Notes: generated by a model not told the origin, from the letters alone. Positions 48,243 through 58,245 are shown, counted from the stretch's first letter. The stretch: DNA of 64,000 nucleotides from Halorhodospira halochloris (GCF_002356555.2 NZ_AP017372.2:2462501-2526500), one strand, 5' to 3'. Made by a program: numbers and translations.

Positions 48243-48932
48243 TCAAAAAAGATCGATGTCACCGGCCTTCGGTGACTCATCAATCTCATGGAGATAGTGC
48301 TCTTCGCGTCGCACAACGGTGTTATTACGCGTAGTATAGAGCTTCTTCGAACGCGCCCGCCCACTCTCAGGAAAGTACTGCACCTTGCGTGGGTAATCGC
48401 CACCTAAATCCTCGCTTAGCAAACGCAGGCCCTCGGTGGCGATATATTCGCGAGCAAACTCAATATTCCGCTTGCCTATGTCGGTTACTGCATCCAACAC
48501 TCGGCCACCGCCGAAGAGTTTAACCTCAAGATCACTGCGTTTGCCTCCTAAAGCCATGATGCGGTTGATCAGCTGCTCCATAGCGTAGTTGCCGTAGCGG
48601 GCCGACTCACTCAGAGGATCGTTGACCCGACCTGCCCCGCCGCGCAACGGCAGCATGAAGTGGTTCATGCCCCCTACCGCTAGGCGCCGATCACGTACAC
48701 AGGCTGAGACGCACGACCCCAGGGTTGTCACAACCATCTCCCCACCTCGAGTCACATAAAACTCGCCCGGCAGCAACTTGGCAGCAAAAACCCCATGTTG
48801 AGGATCCCAGTAACGGTTAATATGCTCAAATCCGGGCATGCTCGGTGGCGGTTCGGCGGACCGATTACCCCCGGCAGTGCCATAGCTGTTATCAGTGCGT
48901 CTTCTTGTAGATAGTTCGGCCATGGGATTCAA
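48243..48932 (-). CDS. cheD: Chemoreceptor glutamine deamidase CheD
   Basis: The 229-residue CheD has the catalytic Cys in TTLGSCVSACVRD and the conserved His in GGMNHFMLP. CheD deamidates receptor glutamines and can act with CheC-type phosphatases. The C-terminus is PKAGDIDLF, close to the GDVELF tail of the receptor-like protein two genes downstream. The ATG at 48932 overlaps cheR by 41 bases; the Met at 48923 is an alternative. Confidence 0.95.
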   Translation of the reverse strand: MNPMAELSTRRRTDNSYGTAGGNRSAEPPPSMPGFEHINRYWDPQHGVFAAKLLPGEFYVTRGGEMVVTTLGSCVSACVRDRRLAVGGMNHFMLPLRGGAGRVNDPLSESARYGNYAMEQLINRIMALGGKRSDLEVKLFGGGRVLDAVTDIGKRNIEFAREYIATEGLRLLSEDLGGDYPRKVQYFPESGRARSKKLYTTRNNTVVRREEHYLHEIDESPKAGDIDLF

Positions 48933-49740
48933 ATCTATCGCTGACCTTCCACAGCGTCTCGGAATGACCTATGTATAACCATGCAGGATCGGTCATTATC
49001 TCGGCTACGCGCTCAAAAAGTCGGCTCTGAATCTCCTTATTAAAGTAGATAATTACGTTACGACAGAAAACTATCTCGAACTGTTCACGGAAGGGCCAGT
49101 CATGGAGCAAGTTAAGCTGATCGAACTCGACCAAACGCTTTAGCTCCGGTCGCACCCGCACTAGCCCGTCGTTGTTTCCTTTGCCGCGCAGGAAGTTCTC
49201 GCGCAACCGCTGTTGACTTATACCATCAACCCGGCGCCGGTCGTAGATCCCCCTAGCGGCGTGCTCGAGGACATTGCTATCCAGATCGGTGCCAATAATT
49301 TTGACACGGTCAGGAGCACGGGCGCCGAAGACTTCGCGAGCGGTTATCGCTATCGAGTAAACCTCCTCCCCGGTTGAGCATCCTGCTGACCAGATCCGCA
49401 CCTTCCCCGGAGCAGCCTTTAGCACTCCGGCAAGATGGTCAAAGTGGTGCGACTCGCGAAAGAAAGCCGTCAGATTTGTCGTCAAGGCATTGACGAAATG
49501 CGCCATCTCGCGACGCTGCGGGTCATTGACGAGCTGCTTACGATACGAAGCAAAATCGCGCAAGCCGAGTGCCCTTAGCCGCCTAGCAAGGCGCGAGTAG
49601 ACCATATCGCTCTTCGCCTCACTGAGCTGGATACCGGTCTCACGCCCTACCGTTTCGCGAATCCACTCAAAATCATCCCAGGTGAAGTGGAACTCGCGCT
49701 CAGCTTCAGCCGCCTCCCCCCGTGCCGCGGTTCTTGCCAT
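48892..49740 (-). CDS. cheR: Chemoreceptor methyltransferase CheR
   Basis: The 282-residue CheR has an N-terminal helical domain and a SAM-binding domain with VRIWSAGCSTGEEVYSIAI, IIGTDLDSNVLEHAARGIYD, DQLNLLHDWPF and VFCRNVIIYFN. It methylates receptor glutamates. It lies 34 bases after the soluble PAS receptor whose C-terminal EWEEF is a likely docking site for it. Confidence 0.96.
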   Translation of the reverse strand: MARTAARGEAAEAEREFHFTWDDFEWIRETVGRETGIQLSEAKSDMVYSRLARRLRALGLRDFASYRKQLVNDPQRREMAHFVNALTTNLTAFFRESHHFDHLAGVLKAAPGKVRIWSAGCSTGEEVYSIAITAREVFGARAPDRVKIIGTDLDSNVLEHAARGIYDRRRVDGISQQRLRENFLRGKGNNDGLVRVRPELKRLVEFDQLNLLHDWPFREQFEIVFCRNVIIYFNKEIQSRLFERVAEIMTDPAWLYIGHSETLWKVSDRFESHGRTIYKKTH

Positions 49741-49774
49741 ATCTTCTCAGGCTCTCCCTATCCCCTGCTCCGGC

Positions 49775-51856
49775 TTAAAACTCTTCCCACTCGCTGTCCT
49801 CCTGTTGCGCGGCTGAGCTACGCTTGGAAGACTGCGTCTGGCGCTGCTGCGTCCCTCCTGATGGGGCAGTAGTGGTGCCTTTTGCTCCGCCCTGCGCAGC
49901 ACCGCCCGCCTTACTGCCCCCCGTTCGCCCAGCACCCGCACCATTCCCTGATCCAGCCCTTGACCCAGAGCTAGAGCCATATTGGCCGCGCCCGGACTGG
50001 CTTGAACCGCGGGAAGAAGAACTAGCACTGCTATGGCTAGACTTAGCGGCAGAGCGCTTCTTGGTCCCGCCGTTCTGATTGCCACCAAAGAAGCTCATCA
50101 GCTGAACCAGCGAGGTCGACTGCTCATCCAGCGACTCAGCTGCTGATGCCATCTCTTCGACAAGCGCCGCATTCTGCTGAGTCACCTCATCAAGCTGACT
50201 TACCGCCTTGTTTATCTCATCAATTCCCGAGGACTGCTCTTCGGTAGCCGAGGCAATCTCTTCGATCTTGTCGTTGACCGACTGGAAGGCAGTTACTATC
50301 TCTTGCAGGGTTTCACTAGACTCACTGACCAGCTGAGTTCCGTCTTCCACCTTTTGACCGCTATCGTTTATAAGCCGTTTGATATCTTTGGCTGCAGTAG
50401 CACTGCGCTGGGCCAAGTTGCGCACCTCGGCAGCCACCACCCCGAAACCGCGGCCATGCTCACCGGCCCGTGCCGCCTCAACCGCGGCGTTAAGGGCCAG
50501 TAAGTTGGTCTGGAAGGCGATCTCATCAATAACCGTAATAATATCCGATATTTCGCGGCTAGACTGCTTGATCGCCGACATCGCCTCGACAACCTGGCCG
50601 GATATCTCGCCTCCGCGCTCGGCCTTTTGCCGTGCCGTACCAGCCATCTGGAGTGATTCCCGAGCATTCTCGGCGGTCTGCTGTACCGTGCTAGTGAGTT
50701 CCTCGATGCTTGAGGCAGTCTCCTCGAGTGAACTCGCCTGCTCTTCGGTACGCTGCGAAAGGTCTTGGTTGCCCTGGGCAATCTCCGAAGATGCCGAATC
50801 CAAGCTATCGGCCGTTTCGCGCACCTCATTAACGGTGCGCCGCAACACACCGATAGTCGAGTTAACGTAGTCTTGCAGCTCTCCAAAATCGCCCTTGAAC
50901 TCACCTTCCATGCTCTGGTTAAGGTCACCTTTGGCAACCAAGTTCATCACCCTAATGACCTCACGCACCGGGGCTTGGGTCACATCGAGAACCAGGTTTA
51001 TATCCTCACTGAGGGTACGAATGAACCCCTCAGACATATGTGAAGTCTCGACCCTCTCACTCAACTGGCCGGCTTGAATGCGTTCGATAAGACCCTCGAC
51101 ATCCTTTTGGGCCTTTTTCTCATCTTCGCGACGATGCCACTCTTCAGTTATGTCGAAGACTTCCAGTGTATTGCCGAGGAATGTGCCATCATTAGCGTCC
51201 TCGCCAGTAATGTGAACATCAAAGCGCAACTCACCAATATCGAGACGCTCATGCATGGCGTCGTCGCGAACCTTCTTCATCTGCTCGGCAAAAGGTACCA
51301 ATTGCGGCAGCAGCTCAAGCAATGAGCGACCTTTGAGATTGCGCGCCGAGAACCCCCGGTTTACCTCGCTTATCTCGCGCTCGCGGCGCGATAGCATCCG
51401 CTCCATAGGGTCATTGACATAGGTAATTACCCCATCCGGGTCGGTCATTAAAAAGGGAGTGGTGCATGTCTGCATCGCCAGCATGAACCGGTAATAGCGG
51501 TTGAACTCCTCACTGCTGACGGTTATCTGATCACCTTGGTTATTGCTCGCCATCTCTGTACTGCTCCCGCTTGGTTGACCACCCGAGGTAGCCGCCTCCG
51601 GCTGCTCAGGCTGTTGTTGCTCATCTTGGCGCGACTCTCGGTGAGAACCCGGGTTAAAATCCGGTGACGATTCACTGGCAGCTGCTGCTCCCTGCCCATC
51701 ATGAGAGTGCCCATCAGTAGAATTCTCATCAGCAGAGCTATCATCGCCGCTCGGAGGATCTTCTTTCATCCACGCTAGCGGATCGCGGCCAAGCTTTTTA
51801 TCGCCATTGCTAGCCCCACTCTTCTTACTACCTTTCGAGCCACCGCTACTCGCCAC
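49775..51856 (-). CDS. Soluble PAS chemoreceptor with C-terminal CheR-docking pentapeptide
   Basis: The 693-residue protein has no membrane span. The first ~115 residues are Ser/Gly/Asp-rich and look disordered. A PAS domain follows (about 120-240, [19 protein letters not shown]), then one or two HAMP-like segments ([19 protein letters not shown] and [12 protein letters not shown]), and the receptor coil with tip [21 protein letters not shown]. The C-terminal ~95 residues are Ser/Gly/Ala-rich, finishing DSEWEEF, which resembles the NWETF-type tether for CheR and CheB. A GTG at 51856 follows AGGAGGGAGGAGCC. It sits next to parA, as the soluble receptor TlpT does next to PpfA in Rhodobacter. 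Confidence 0.9.
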   Translation of the reverse strand: MASSGGSKGSKKSGASNGDKKLGRDPLAWMKEDPPSGDDSSADENSTDGHSHDGQGAAAASESSPDFNPGSHRESRQDEQQQPEQPEAATSGGQPSGSSTEMASNNQGDQITVSSEEFNRYYRFMLAMQTCTTPFLMTDPDGVITYVNDPMERMLSRREREISEVNRGFSARNLKGRSLLELLPQLVPFAEQMKKVRDDAMHERLDIGELRFDVHITGEDANDGTFLGNTLEVFDITEEWHRREDEKKAQKDVEGLIERIQAGQLSERVETSHMSEGFIRTLSEDINLVLDVTQAPVREVIRVMNLVAKGDLNQSMEGEFKGDFGELQDYVNSTIGVLRRTVNEVRETADSLDSASSEIAQGNQDLSQRTEEQASSLEETASSIEELTSTVQQTAENARESLQMAGTARQKAERGGEISGQVVEAMSAIKQSSREISDIITVIDEIAFQTNLLALNAAVEAARAGEHGRGFGVVAAEVRNLAQRSATAAKDIKRLINDSGQKVEDGTQLVSESSETLQEIVTAFQSVNDKIEEIASATEEQSSGIDEINKAVSQLDEVTQQNAALVEEMASAAESLDEQSTSLVQLMSFFGGNQNGGTKKRSAAKSSHSSASSSSRGSSQSGRGQYGSSSGSRAGSGNGAGAGRTGGSKAGGAAQGGAKGTTTAPSGGTQQRQTQSSKRSSAAQQEDSEWEEF

Positions 51857-51907
51857 GGCTCCTCCCTCCTATATAGCTACTCGCCGCCGGCTTAAAGTCA
51901 CAACTAT

Positions 51908-52693
51908 TCATCCGTTCACCTCGGCTGGTTCCAGGACGCGCCGATGGCGGATATCTTCAGCCAGGGCGGCATAGTCTTTGGCTCCGTTGCTGTCAGCACG
52001 GTACTCAAACACCGTCTGCCCAAATCCCGGTGCCTCAGCCAGAGACACGTTATCTCTGATTGCCGTACGCAGTACCTGGCCTGGGAAATACTCTTCAAGT
52101 TTCCCTCTCACCTCGCGCGGCAACCGGCGCTGACCGTTGAAACGAGTCACCAGGACAAACTTGTTGCGCGATATGTGCAGCCCCTGTTCAACCCGCATCA
52201 GGGTCCGCATAAGCCCAGCTAGGCCTTCAAGGGCCAAGTAATCGCAGGAGACCGGCATGATCACATCATCAGTCGCCAACAACGCATTGATTGCTAGCAG
52301 ACCAGATGAGGGCGGACAATCAATAATGACGAAGTCGAACCCCCCGCCGATCTGCTCCAAGGCATTGGCCAAAATCCAACCCCGCTCCCTGCCGCCAGAC
52401 ATCTGCTCTACCTCAGGCAACCGCGGCCCGGGCGGCACCAATAGCAGGCCATCACGAGCCTGCTGAGCCCTATCATTGATAGCCACGCCATTGAAAAAGA
52501 CATCATCAAGCCCCGGGTCAAGGCCTTCAATCCCCATGCTGGCGGCGAAATGACCCTGCGGATCAAGATCTAGCCCGAGCACCCTGTGACCGCTGCGGAC
52601 CAAAGCATGAGCGACATTGACCGCGGAGGTGGTCTTGCCAACACCCCCCTTCTGATTAAGAAAAACCAGGCAGCGTGGCTGTTGAGCGCTCAT
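51908..52693 (-). CDS. ParA-family ATPase in the chemotaxis operon
   Basis: The 261-residue ParA/MinD-type ATPase has the deviant Walker A FLNQKGGVGKTTSAVNVA, LDLDPQGHFAASMG and FVIIDCPPSSG. No parB or parS is nearby. Its location between two soluble receptor genes and among che genes suggests a role like PpfA or ParC in positioning and segregating chemosensory arrays. Confidence 0.9.
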   Translation of the reverse strand: MSAQQPRCLVFLNQKGGVGKTTSAVNVAHALVRSGHRVLGLDLDPQGHFAASMGIEGLDPGLDDVFFNGVAINDRAQQARDGLLLVPPGPRLPEVEQMSGGRERGWILANALEQIGGGFDFVIIDCPPSSGLLAINALLATDDVIMPVSCDYLALEGLAGLMRTLMRVEQGLHISRNKFVLVTRFNGQRRLPREVRGKLEEYFPGQVLRTAIRDNVSLAEAPGFGQTVFEYRADSNGAKDYAALAEDIRHRRVLEPAEVNG

Positions 52694-52724
52694 GCTAGTG
52701 CCCTTTCCCTACCGGTCGCAGCAA

Positions 52725-54113
52725 TCATTTGAGCCTATCCATTTCGCTAGCTAGACGATCAAGCAGTTCAACTACCGTCTGGGAATTATCAGCTAGGTGC
52801 TCCAGCTCGCCGGCCGCAGCATCTACATCACCGCGCTGATAGAGTGCTGCTGCCTTTTTACCGTGGGCATGGACTGCGGCATGCGGCTCATCAAGTTCGC
52901 CAAAGGCCGGCAACTGGCGGATAGCTTGATCATCAACCGCATCGTACCATTTGCCCAACCGGCACTGATGGTGATCAGTCAGCTCGGCACTATCGACCTC
53001 TTCGCGACCGGCAAGCATCGAAGCAATGCGCATCTTCCACATTACGTGGTCGAACTTACTCCGGTGGATAAATACCTTAGGCAGATTGAGATCGGTCATC
53101 TCATCCATCTCGCGGGAGAGGATGCCGCGCGAGTCGCCTAGCACATCCAAGGTGTTTTCGACATCATTGACATTGCGCTCGGTTCGATCAGTAACCGCAC
53201 TGATCGACTCGGCGACCTGGGTCACCGCCCCCTTCTGCTCATTGATCACCGAAGAGACATTCTGCACGTGCTCGGTAACCCCGCGCATGCGCTCTGCAAC
53301 CTGCTGCATGGTCTCGCTAGTCTCCACAGTTGCCTCCCGGCCACGCTCGACCGCGCTGCCCATATCTTCCACCGACTTTGATATCCCTTCGGTCTCATCC
53401 CGCAAGACGCGAATGCGCTGAGCTATATCGACAGTGGCGTTCTTGGTCTGATCAGCCAAGCGCCTGACCTCCTGAGCTACTACAGAGAAGCCAGCCCCGG
53501 CTTGGCCTGCCCTAGCCGCTTCGACCGAGGCATTTAGGGCAAGCATATTGGTCTGGAAGGCGATCTCCTCGATGAGCTCTATAATGGAGCCTATCTCATC
53601 CGAAGCCTTATTAAGCTGCTTGACTTTTTGCGATGCTGTGTCAGCCAACTCGGCGATCTCTTGGACTGTCTCATTAGTCCGCCGCGAGGACTGATCGCCG
53701 GAATCAACCAGCTTCTGCACCGCCTCAGTCTCGGTAGCCACGGCACTGCTGTTCTCGGCCACTGTATCAATACTCGCGGCCAACTCCTCTGATGTAGAGG
53801 CAATCGTCTGGCTGCGCTCGCTTGTCTCGCGGATAGTCATGCGCATTTCTGAAGCCGCAACAAGGCTATCAGCGATGTTGCTGGTCAAGGCGACAACATC
53901 CTTGAGATTTTGTGACTCCTTACGGCCAATAACACCCGCGAGGTCATGGAGCGCTCGGGATAGCTTGCAGTCTCCTTTAGGCACAGCCAGATAGTCGCCA
54001 CTGGCTATCTGCTCAACCATCTTCAGCATCTGCTCTACGCGCTGCGGGCTAACCCAACCCTGAGCTTCAAGGTCGCTCTCGTTGGAGGTGGAGTGCAGGC
54101 TATCCATTATCAT
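52725..54113 (-). CDS. Soluble chemoreceptor with C-terminal zinc-binding CZB domain
   Basis: The 462-residue protein lacks membrane spans. The receptor coil (tip [21 protein letters not shown]) fills about residues 60-330. A CZB domain follows: [29 protein letters not shown] and [11 protein letters not shown] contain the conserved His and Cys residues. CZB domains bind zinc and can sense zinc or oxidants such as hypochlorite. It overlaps cheW by 14 bases. Confidence 0.92.
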   Translation of the reverse strand: MIMDSLHSTSNESDLEAQGWVSPQRVEQMLKMVEQIASGDYLAVPKGDCKLSRALHDLAGVIGRKESQNLKDVVALTSNIADSLVAASEMRMTIRETSERSQTIASTSEELAASIDTVAENSSAVATETEAVQKLVDSGDQSSRRTNETVQEIAELADTASQKVKQLNKASDEIGSIIELIEEIAFQTNMLALNASVEAARAGQAGAGFSVVAQEVRRLADQTKNATVDIAQRIRVLRDETEGISKSVEDMGSAVERGREATVETSETMQQVAERMRGVTEHVQNVSSVINEQKGAVTQVAESISAVTDRTERNVNDVENTLDVLGDSRGILSREMDEMTDLNLPKVFIHRSKFDHVMWKMRIASMLAGREEVDSAELTDHHQCRLGKWYDAVDDQAIRQLPAFGELDEPHAAVHAHGKKAAALYQRGDVDAAAGELEHLADNSQTVVELLDRLASEMDRLK

Positions 54114-54717
54114 TACCCTCGCTGTCTTGGGTTACTGAGCGGACCACATCGGCGACTTGGCTATGGTCGTCAGCAACGGCCAGATCCTCGTCGCTAAGTA
54201 ATTCATCAACATCGAGGACGATCACCATCTTGTTGTCTTCTACTGTAGCCAAGCCGCGGATAAAATCTGTGCGGATATGGGCACCAAAATCGGGTGCGGG
54301 GCGTATCTGCTCAGACTGAAAGGTATAGACCTCGGATAAGGCATCAACTACCAGTCCAATTATCCTGTCACGTTCCCCGCAAACCACCCTTACCATCACC
54401 ACAACGGTAAACTTGCTGTACTCCTGCGCTTGCATACCGAAACGCTCACGCAGATCTATCACCGGCACAATAGTGCCACGCAGGTTTATTACCCCCTTCA
54501 CATAGTGTGGCGTATTGGGGATCGGGGTCGCCTTTTGCCAGCCCTTGATCTCCTGCACCCGCAGGATATCAACGCCATACTCCTCATCACCGAGGGTAAA
54601 GGTCAGATACTGCTCGCCATCTGCTGCCGCCTGCATAGCATCAACCGTGTCCGCACCGCTGCCTAAGGCCGCGGTTCGTTCGCTTGCCAAATTCTGTTGC
54701 TCGCTTTGCTCTGTCAT
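54100..54717 (-). CDS. cheW: Chemotaxis coupling protein CheW
   Basis: The 205-residue CheW has a ~35-residue polar N-terminal extension, then the two SH3-like subdomains: [43 protein letters not shown] and [23 protein letters not shown]. It links CheA to receptors. A ~30-residue acidic tail is also present. It follows cheA by 57 bases. Confidence 0.95.
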   Translation of the reverse strand: MTEQSEQQNLASERTAALGSGADTVDAMQAAADGEQYLTFTLGDEEYGVDILRVQEIKGWQKATPIPNTPHYVKGVINLRGTIVPVIDLRERFGMQAQEYSKFTVVVMVRVVCGERDRIIGLVVDALSEVYTFQSEQIRPAPDFGAHIRTDFIRGLATVEDNKMVIVLDVDELLSDEDLAVADDHSQVADVVRSVTQDSEGNDNG

Positions 54718-54774
54718 CTTCGCTCCCGTACCCGGTGACCATGCTACGTCTGACCAACCATTTTCTAGCCAGTA

Positions 54775-57009
54775 CTAGTCGGCCTCTTCACGCTCAGGTA
54801 TTACCGGCTGCCGAGGACCGCCTCGACTCATCTCGACCAGCCCCGCTATATCGAGTATTAGCGCTACTGTTCCATCACCCAGTATGGTTGCGCCGGCTAT
54901 ACCTGGAACCCGTAAGTAGTTGGCTTCAAGGCTCTTTATAACCACTTGCTGCTGATCCAGCAAATCATCCACAAATACCCCGATGTAGGAGTCCTCATCC
55001 TCGACGATAACCATCAAACCGCCAGCGAGTTCGTTGCGCGACGGCTCGGTATCAAAAAGCTCATGCAGGCGCACTATCGGCACATAACCCTCGCGCCAGT
55101 GGTAGACTTCGCCTCTACTGGTAACCCGACTAACCTTGCTGCTATCAATTTGCAGCGACTCGATAACCGAGACCAGCGGCACAATAAAGGTCTGATCACC
55201 AACCCGGAACAGCTGCCCATCAAGTATTGAGAGGGTTAACGGTAACGAGATGGTAATGGTTGTCCCCACCCCGGCGCTCGAGCGAACATTGAGACTGCCA
55301 GAGAGAGAGCGGATGTTGCGCTTGACGACATCCATGCCCACGCCCCGCCCGGAGTACTCCGTGGCTTGGTCGTGGGTAGACAGGCCGGGGTGAAAAATCA
55401 GATCAAAGACCTCGCTATCGGCGAGTTCAGCTCCATCCTCTACCAAACCCGCTTGGCGCGCCTTATTGAGCAGCTTGTCGCGGTCTATGCCCTTGCCATC
55501 ATCGCCTATCTCAATGATTATATTGCCGCCCTTATGGTAGGCATCAATAGTTATCTGGCCTTTTTGCGGCTTACCCAAGGCCTGACGTTCTTCGGGCATT
55601 TCTATGCCATGATCGACGCTATTGCGGACCAAGTGGACCAGCGGGTCGATAATCTTTTCCATGACCGTCTTGTCCAGCTCGGTCTGTTCACCTTCCATGT
55701 TGAAGTCGACTTCTTTGCCCAAGGCCCTGCTTGTATCATGGACTATCCGCGGCAGACGCGAGTAGGCAAAGCTGATCGGGACCATGCGAATACGCATGAC
55801 ACTCTCCTGCAGCTCGCGCGTATTACGCTCAAGCTGAGCTAGGCCATCCTGTAACTCCTCGAGGCGCTCCTGAGTAAATTCCTTGCCGATCTGGCTGAGC
55901 ATAGACTGAGTAATCACCAGCTCGCCAACCATGTCTATCAGGGCGTCAATCTTGCCGGTGTCTACTCTTATAGAACTGGAACTCTTGGACTTCTTAGCGG
56001 TGCCATCGCCCCCTTTAGCTCCCGCCTGCGCCTTGGCCGCAGAGGCCTTGGCATCAGTTGCTGGCGCAGCGTCCGCCGCATTCGCTGACTGATTGGCAGG
56101 CACAGATGCAGCAGCGGGCGCATCTCCCCCGGCTGCGGAGTGCGATTCGTTAGCTTGCTCGAGCTCTTCATCTTTGGCTGCAGAGGCTGAAGATTGGGCC
56201 TTTCCAGCTAGTGGCTCAATTTCTATAACGGCGTCGTCTTCAACCCATTCGAAGACCTCGCGGATATCCTCACGTGAAACCTTGCCGTGCAGCTGCAGAT
56301 CCCAGGAGAGGTAGCAAGACTCAGGATCGAGTTCTTCAAAAGGAACCAGACCAGAACTATTGCACTCAACCTTCAACTCGCCCAGATCGGCTAGGGCTCT
56401 GAACAAGCGGGCCGGATCGTTCCCGGTAGTTAGCAGATGCGGCTCTGGCTCAAAGTGAATGCGCCAGCCGTGATGGTTATCTCCATTACCTTTACCGCCG
56501 CCAGCGCCAGCGCTCCCATCACCACCGCTGCGCGCACCGCCGGCAGCTGCCCCATTGCTGTCAGCACCCGGACTTGAGGCAGCACCCCCATCTTTGCCAT
56601 TGCTCCCAGTGCCTGAACTGCCTATTGCAAGCTGCTCGTCCAAGCTCCGCTGAGCCGCACTTAGGGCATCACTATCGAGCTGTTGATCGGCCTGGATCGC
56701 CTCTAACATACTGCGCAGGCAATCAACCGCAGATAGTAGGGCGCTTACCGCTTCCGCGGTAACTGCCTGTTCGCCGCTGCGCAGGCGATCAAGAAGTGTT
56801 TCCATCCGGTGAGTAAAATCGGATATGGCGGTAAGCCCGAAGGTCCCGGCCCCACCTTTGATTGAGTGTGCTGCGCGGAATACCGTGTTAAGGTTTTCCT
56901 TGTCGGGCTGTTGCGGGTCTAGCTCAAGCAGACCCGACTCCATCGTATCTAGACCCTCGAAGCTCTCTTCAAAAAAGGTCTGCAGAAACTGGCTGAGATC
57001 AACGCTCAT
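54775..57009 (-). CDS. cheA: Chemotaxis histidine kinase CheA
   Basis: The 744-residue kinase has a P1 Hpt domain with His48 (FRAAHSIKGGAGTFG) and a long Gly/Ser/Ala-rich linker. A P2-like domain at about 180-265 (GWRIHFEPEPHLLTTGNDP) is followed by a second Ala-rich linker, then P3 dimerisation (IRVDTGKIDALIDMVGELVI) and a P4 ATPase with N box LVRNSVDHGIE and G boxes GDDGKGID and GRGVGMDVV. The P5 CheW-like domain closes the protein. It autophosphorylates and passes phosphate to CheY and CheB. Confidence 0.96.
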   Translation of the reverse strand: MSVDLSQFLQTFFEESFEGLDTMESGLLELDPQQPDKENLNTVFRAAHSIKGGAGTFGLTAISDFTHRMETLLDRLRSGEQAVTAEAVSALLSAVDCLRSMLEAIQADQQLDSDALSAAQRSLDEQLAIGSSGTGSNGKDGGAASSPGADSNGAAAGGARSGGDGSAGAGGGKGNGDNHHGWRIHFEPEPHLLTTGNDPARLFRALADLGELKVECNSSGLVPFEELDPESCYLSWDLQLHGKVSREDIREVFEWVEDDAVIEIEPLAGKAQSSASAAKDEELEQANESHSAAGGDAPAAASVPANQSANAADAAPATDAKASAAKAQAGAKGGDGTAKKSKSSSSIRVDTGKIDALIDMVGELVITQSMLSQIGKEFTQERLEELQDGLAQLERNTRELQESVMRIRMVPISFAYSRLPRIVHDTSRALGKEVDFNMEGEQTELDKTVMEKIIDPLVHLVRNSVDHGIEMPEERQALGKPQKGQITIDAYHKGGNIIIEIGDDGKGIDRDKLLNKARQAGLVEDGAELADSEVFDLIFHPGLSTHDQATEYSGRGVGMDVVKRNIRSLSGSLNVRSSAGVGTTITISLPLTLSILDGQLFRVGDQTFIVPLVSVIESLQIDSSKVSRVTSRGEVYHWREGYVPIVRLHELFDTEPSRNELAGGLMVIVEDEDSYIGVFVDDLLDQQQVVIKSLEANYLRVPGIAGATILGDGTVALILDIAGLVEMSRGGPRQPVIPEREEAD

Positions 57010-57042
57010 ACTGTCTCCCCTGGCGGTTGCAGCGCCTGCCCC

Positions 57043-57405
57043 CTAGCTGACCACTTTTTTGATGGTATTAATCAGCTGGTCAGGGTCAAAGGGTTTCACC
57101 AGCCAACCAGTAGCACCGGCCTGCTTACCCTCTTGCTTTTTCTCCGGCGCCGACTCGGTCGTCAGCAGCAAGATTGGCTTAAATTTAAAAGCCGGCAGGG
57201 CACGAAGCTCTTTTACCAGGGTAATGCCGTCCATATTAGGCATGTTTACGTCAGTAATTACCAGATCAAAGCTGCCGCCCTTGGCTTTCGTCAAAGCATC
57301 TTTACCATCAACCGCTTCAGTAACCTCAAAGCCACTCTGTTTAAGGGTATAAGTGACCATCTGGCGCATTGATGCTGAATCATCTACAGCAAGGATCTTT
57401 ACCAT
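57043..57405 (-). CDS. cheY: Chemotaxis response regulator CheY
   Basis: The 120-residue single receiver has the acidic pair in VDDSASMR, phospho-acceptor Asp52 (VITDVNMPNMDG), the Thr in LLLTTES and Lys in WLVKPFDPD. When phosphorylated it would bind the flagellar switch or another target. It lies 33 bases before cheA. Confidence 0.95.
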   Translation of the reverse strand: MVKILAVDDSASMRQMVTYTLKQSGFEVTEAVDGKDALTKAKGGSFDLVITDVNMPNMDGITLVKELRALPAFKFKPILLLTTESAPEKKQEGKQAGATGWLVKPFDPDQLINTIKKVVS

Positions 57406-57507
57406 TTCAGCTCACGCCCCGCACCTCAAAATTTAAAAATACGTTGTTCAGTTCCATCTCTTCGGCCTCAACCCAAAAAGTCCCAGGCGCCCCCTGCCTA
57501 TTCCATT

Positions 57508-57798
57508 TCACACGGAATCACCGCGCACCTCTTCTACTACACCCAGATAGCGTGCCGCCGAATCAACCTTATCCGGCACTTCACCACCGTGCCAGCCCCA
57601 GCCCGGCCCCTCAGCCGCGGCTCGCGAAAAGGCCATCAGTATTTGTACGCCCGCCGTATCAACTCTCTCCAGGCTACTGCCGTCAAGTACCACCGGCTGC
57701 TCATCGGCGAGTGCGCTACTAAGCTTCTGTTTCAACTCAGAGACAATCGTAATGTCGAGTTGCTCTCCCAAGTTAATAACACCCGAAGCTTCAGCCAT
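57508..57798 (-). CDS. STAS-domain protein, MlaB-like motif
   Basis: The 96-residue STAS protein has the motif VDTAGVQILMAF. The residue normally phosphorylated in SpoIIAA-type STAS proteins is Ala here, with Thr just before. This is the MlaB-like pattern, so kinase control is less likely. Start 57798 is preceded by AAGGGTAAGG; TTG at 57828 and ATG at 57813 are alternatives. It sits between an Hpt gene and cheY. STAS genes before cheY-cheA occur in several proteobacterial che clusters; the role is not settled. Confidence 0.8.
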   Translation of the reverse strand: MAEASGVINLGEQLDITIVSELKQKLSSALADEQPVVLDGSSLERVDTAGVQILMAFSRAAAEGPGWGWHGGEVPDKVDSAARYLGVVEEVRGDSV

Positions 57799-57879
57799 TG
57801 CCTTACCCTTCATGATTTTATTCTTCAACAGTGCCTAAAAATCTTTCCTCAGGCAAGCATTTTGTTTTGTTGATATTTG

Positions 57880-58245
57880 TCATCTTCCCGCAGAGAGGGA
57901 AGGATTTGTTTGTTCTTTGATAAAACCATCCAGCCTGTCTATTGCCTCTTCCAACTGCGACATTAGGCTGCGAGCTGTCTCTAAATCACCGTCGCGCGCA
58001 GCATCATCGATGAGCCTGGCAACACTCTGCGCCTCGGAGGCGCGGATGCTCGCCAAACCGCCTTTCAGCGGGTGCGTTGAGGCGTGAGCTGTCTCGCAGT
58101 CGCCATTCGCTAAAGCGGCACGAATCTCTGCCATGCGCTGCGGCATATCCTGACGCATCCGCGCCAGGAGCATGTTAGCCAGATTCTCGTCACCGCCAAC
58201 ATTATCAAGCAGCTGCTGCATATCGACGATCGGCTCTTCAGCCAT
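57880..58245 (-). CDS. Histidine phosphotransfer (Hpt) protein
   Basis: From the ATG at 58245 (GGGAGG six bases before) the protein has 121 residues and is a single Hpt helical bundle with the phospho-His at about 58 in STHPLKGGLASI. Hpt proteins carry phosphate between receivers. No hybrid kinase is present nearby. The frame is open upstream to 58323, but that part overlaps the isochorismatase gene and looks unlike Hpt. It overlaps the upstream stop by 8 bases. Confidence 0.85.
   Translation of the reverse strand: MAEEPIVDMQQLLDNVGGDENLANMLLARMRQDMPQRMAEIRAALANGDCETAHASTHPLKGGLASIRASEAQSVARLIDDAARDGDLETARSLMSQLEEAIDRLDGFIKEQTNPSLSAGR

Noticed and set aside
45919-48260. Sliding-clamp-binding motif reading of the GDVELF/GDIDLF tails
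   Set aside because: Superficial similarity to QL(S/D)LF, but the proteins are chemotaxis components with no reason to bind the DNA clamp.
49824-50078. 84-codon Pro-rich frame antisense to the soluble PAS receptor
   Set aside because: It is the complement of the Ser/Gly/Ala low-complexity tail of the receptor gene.
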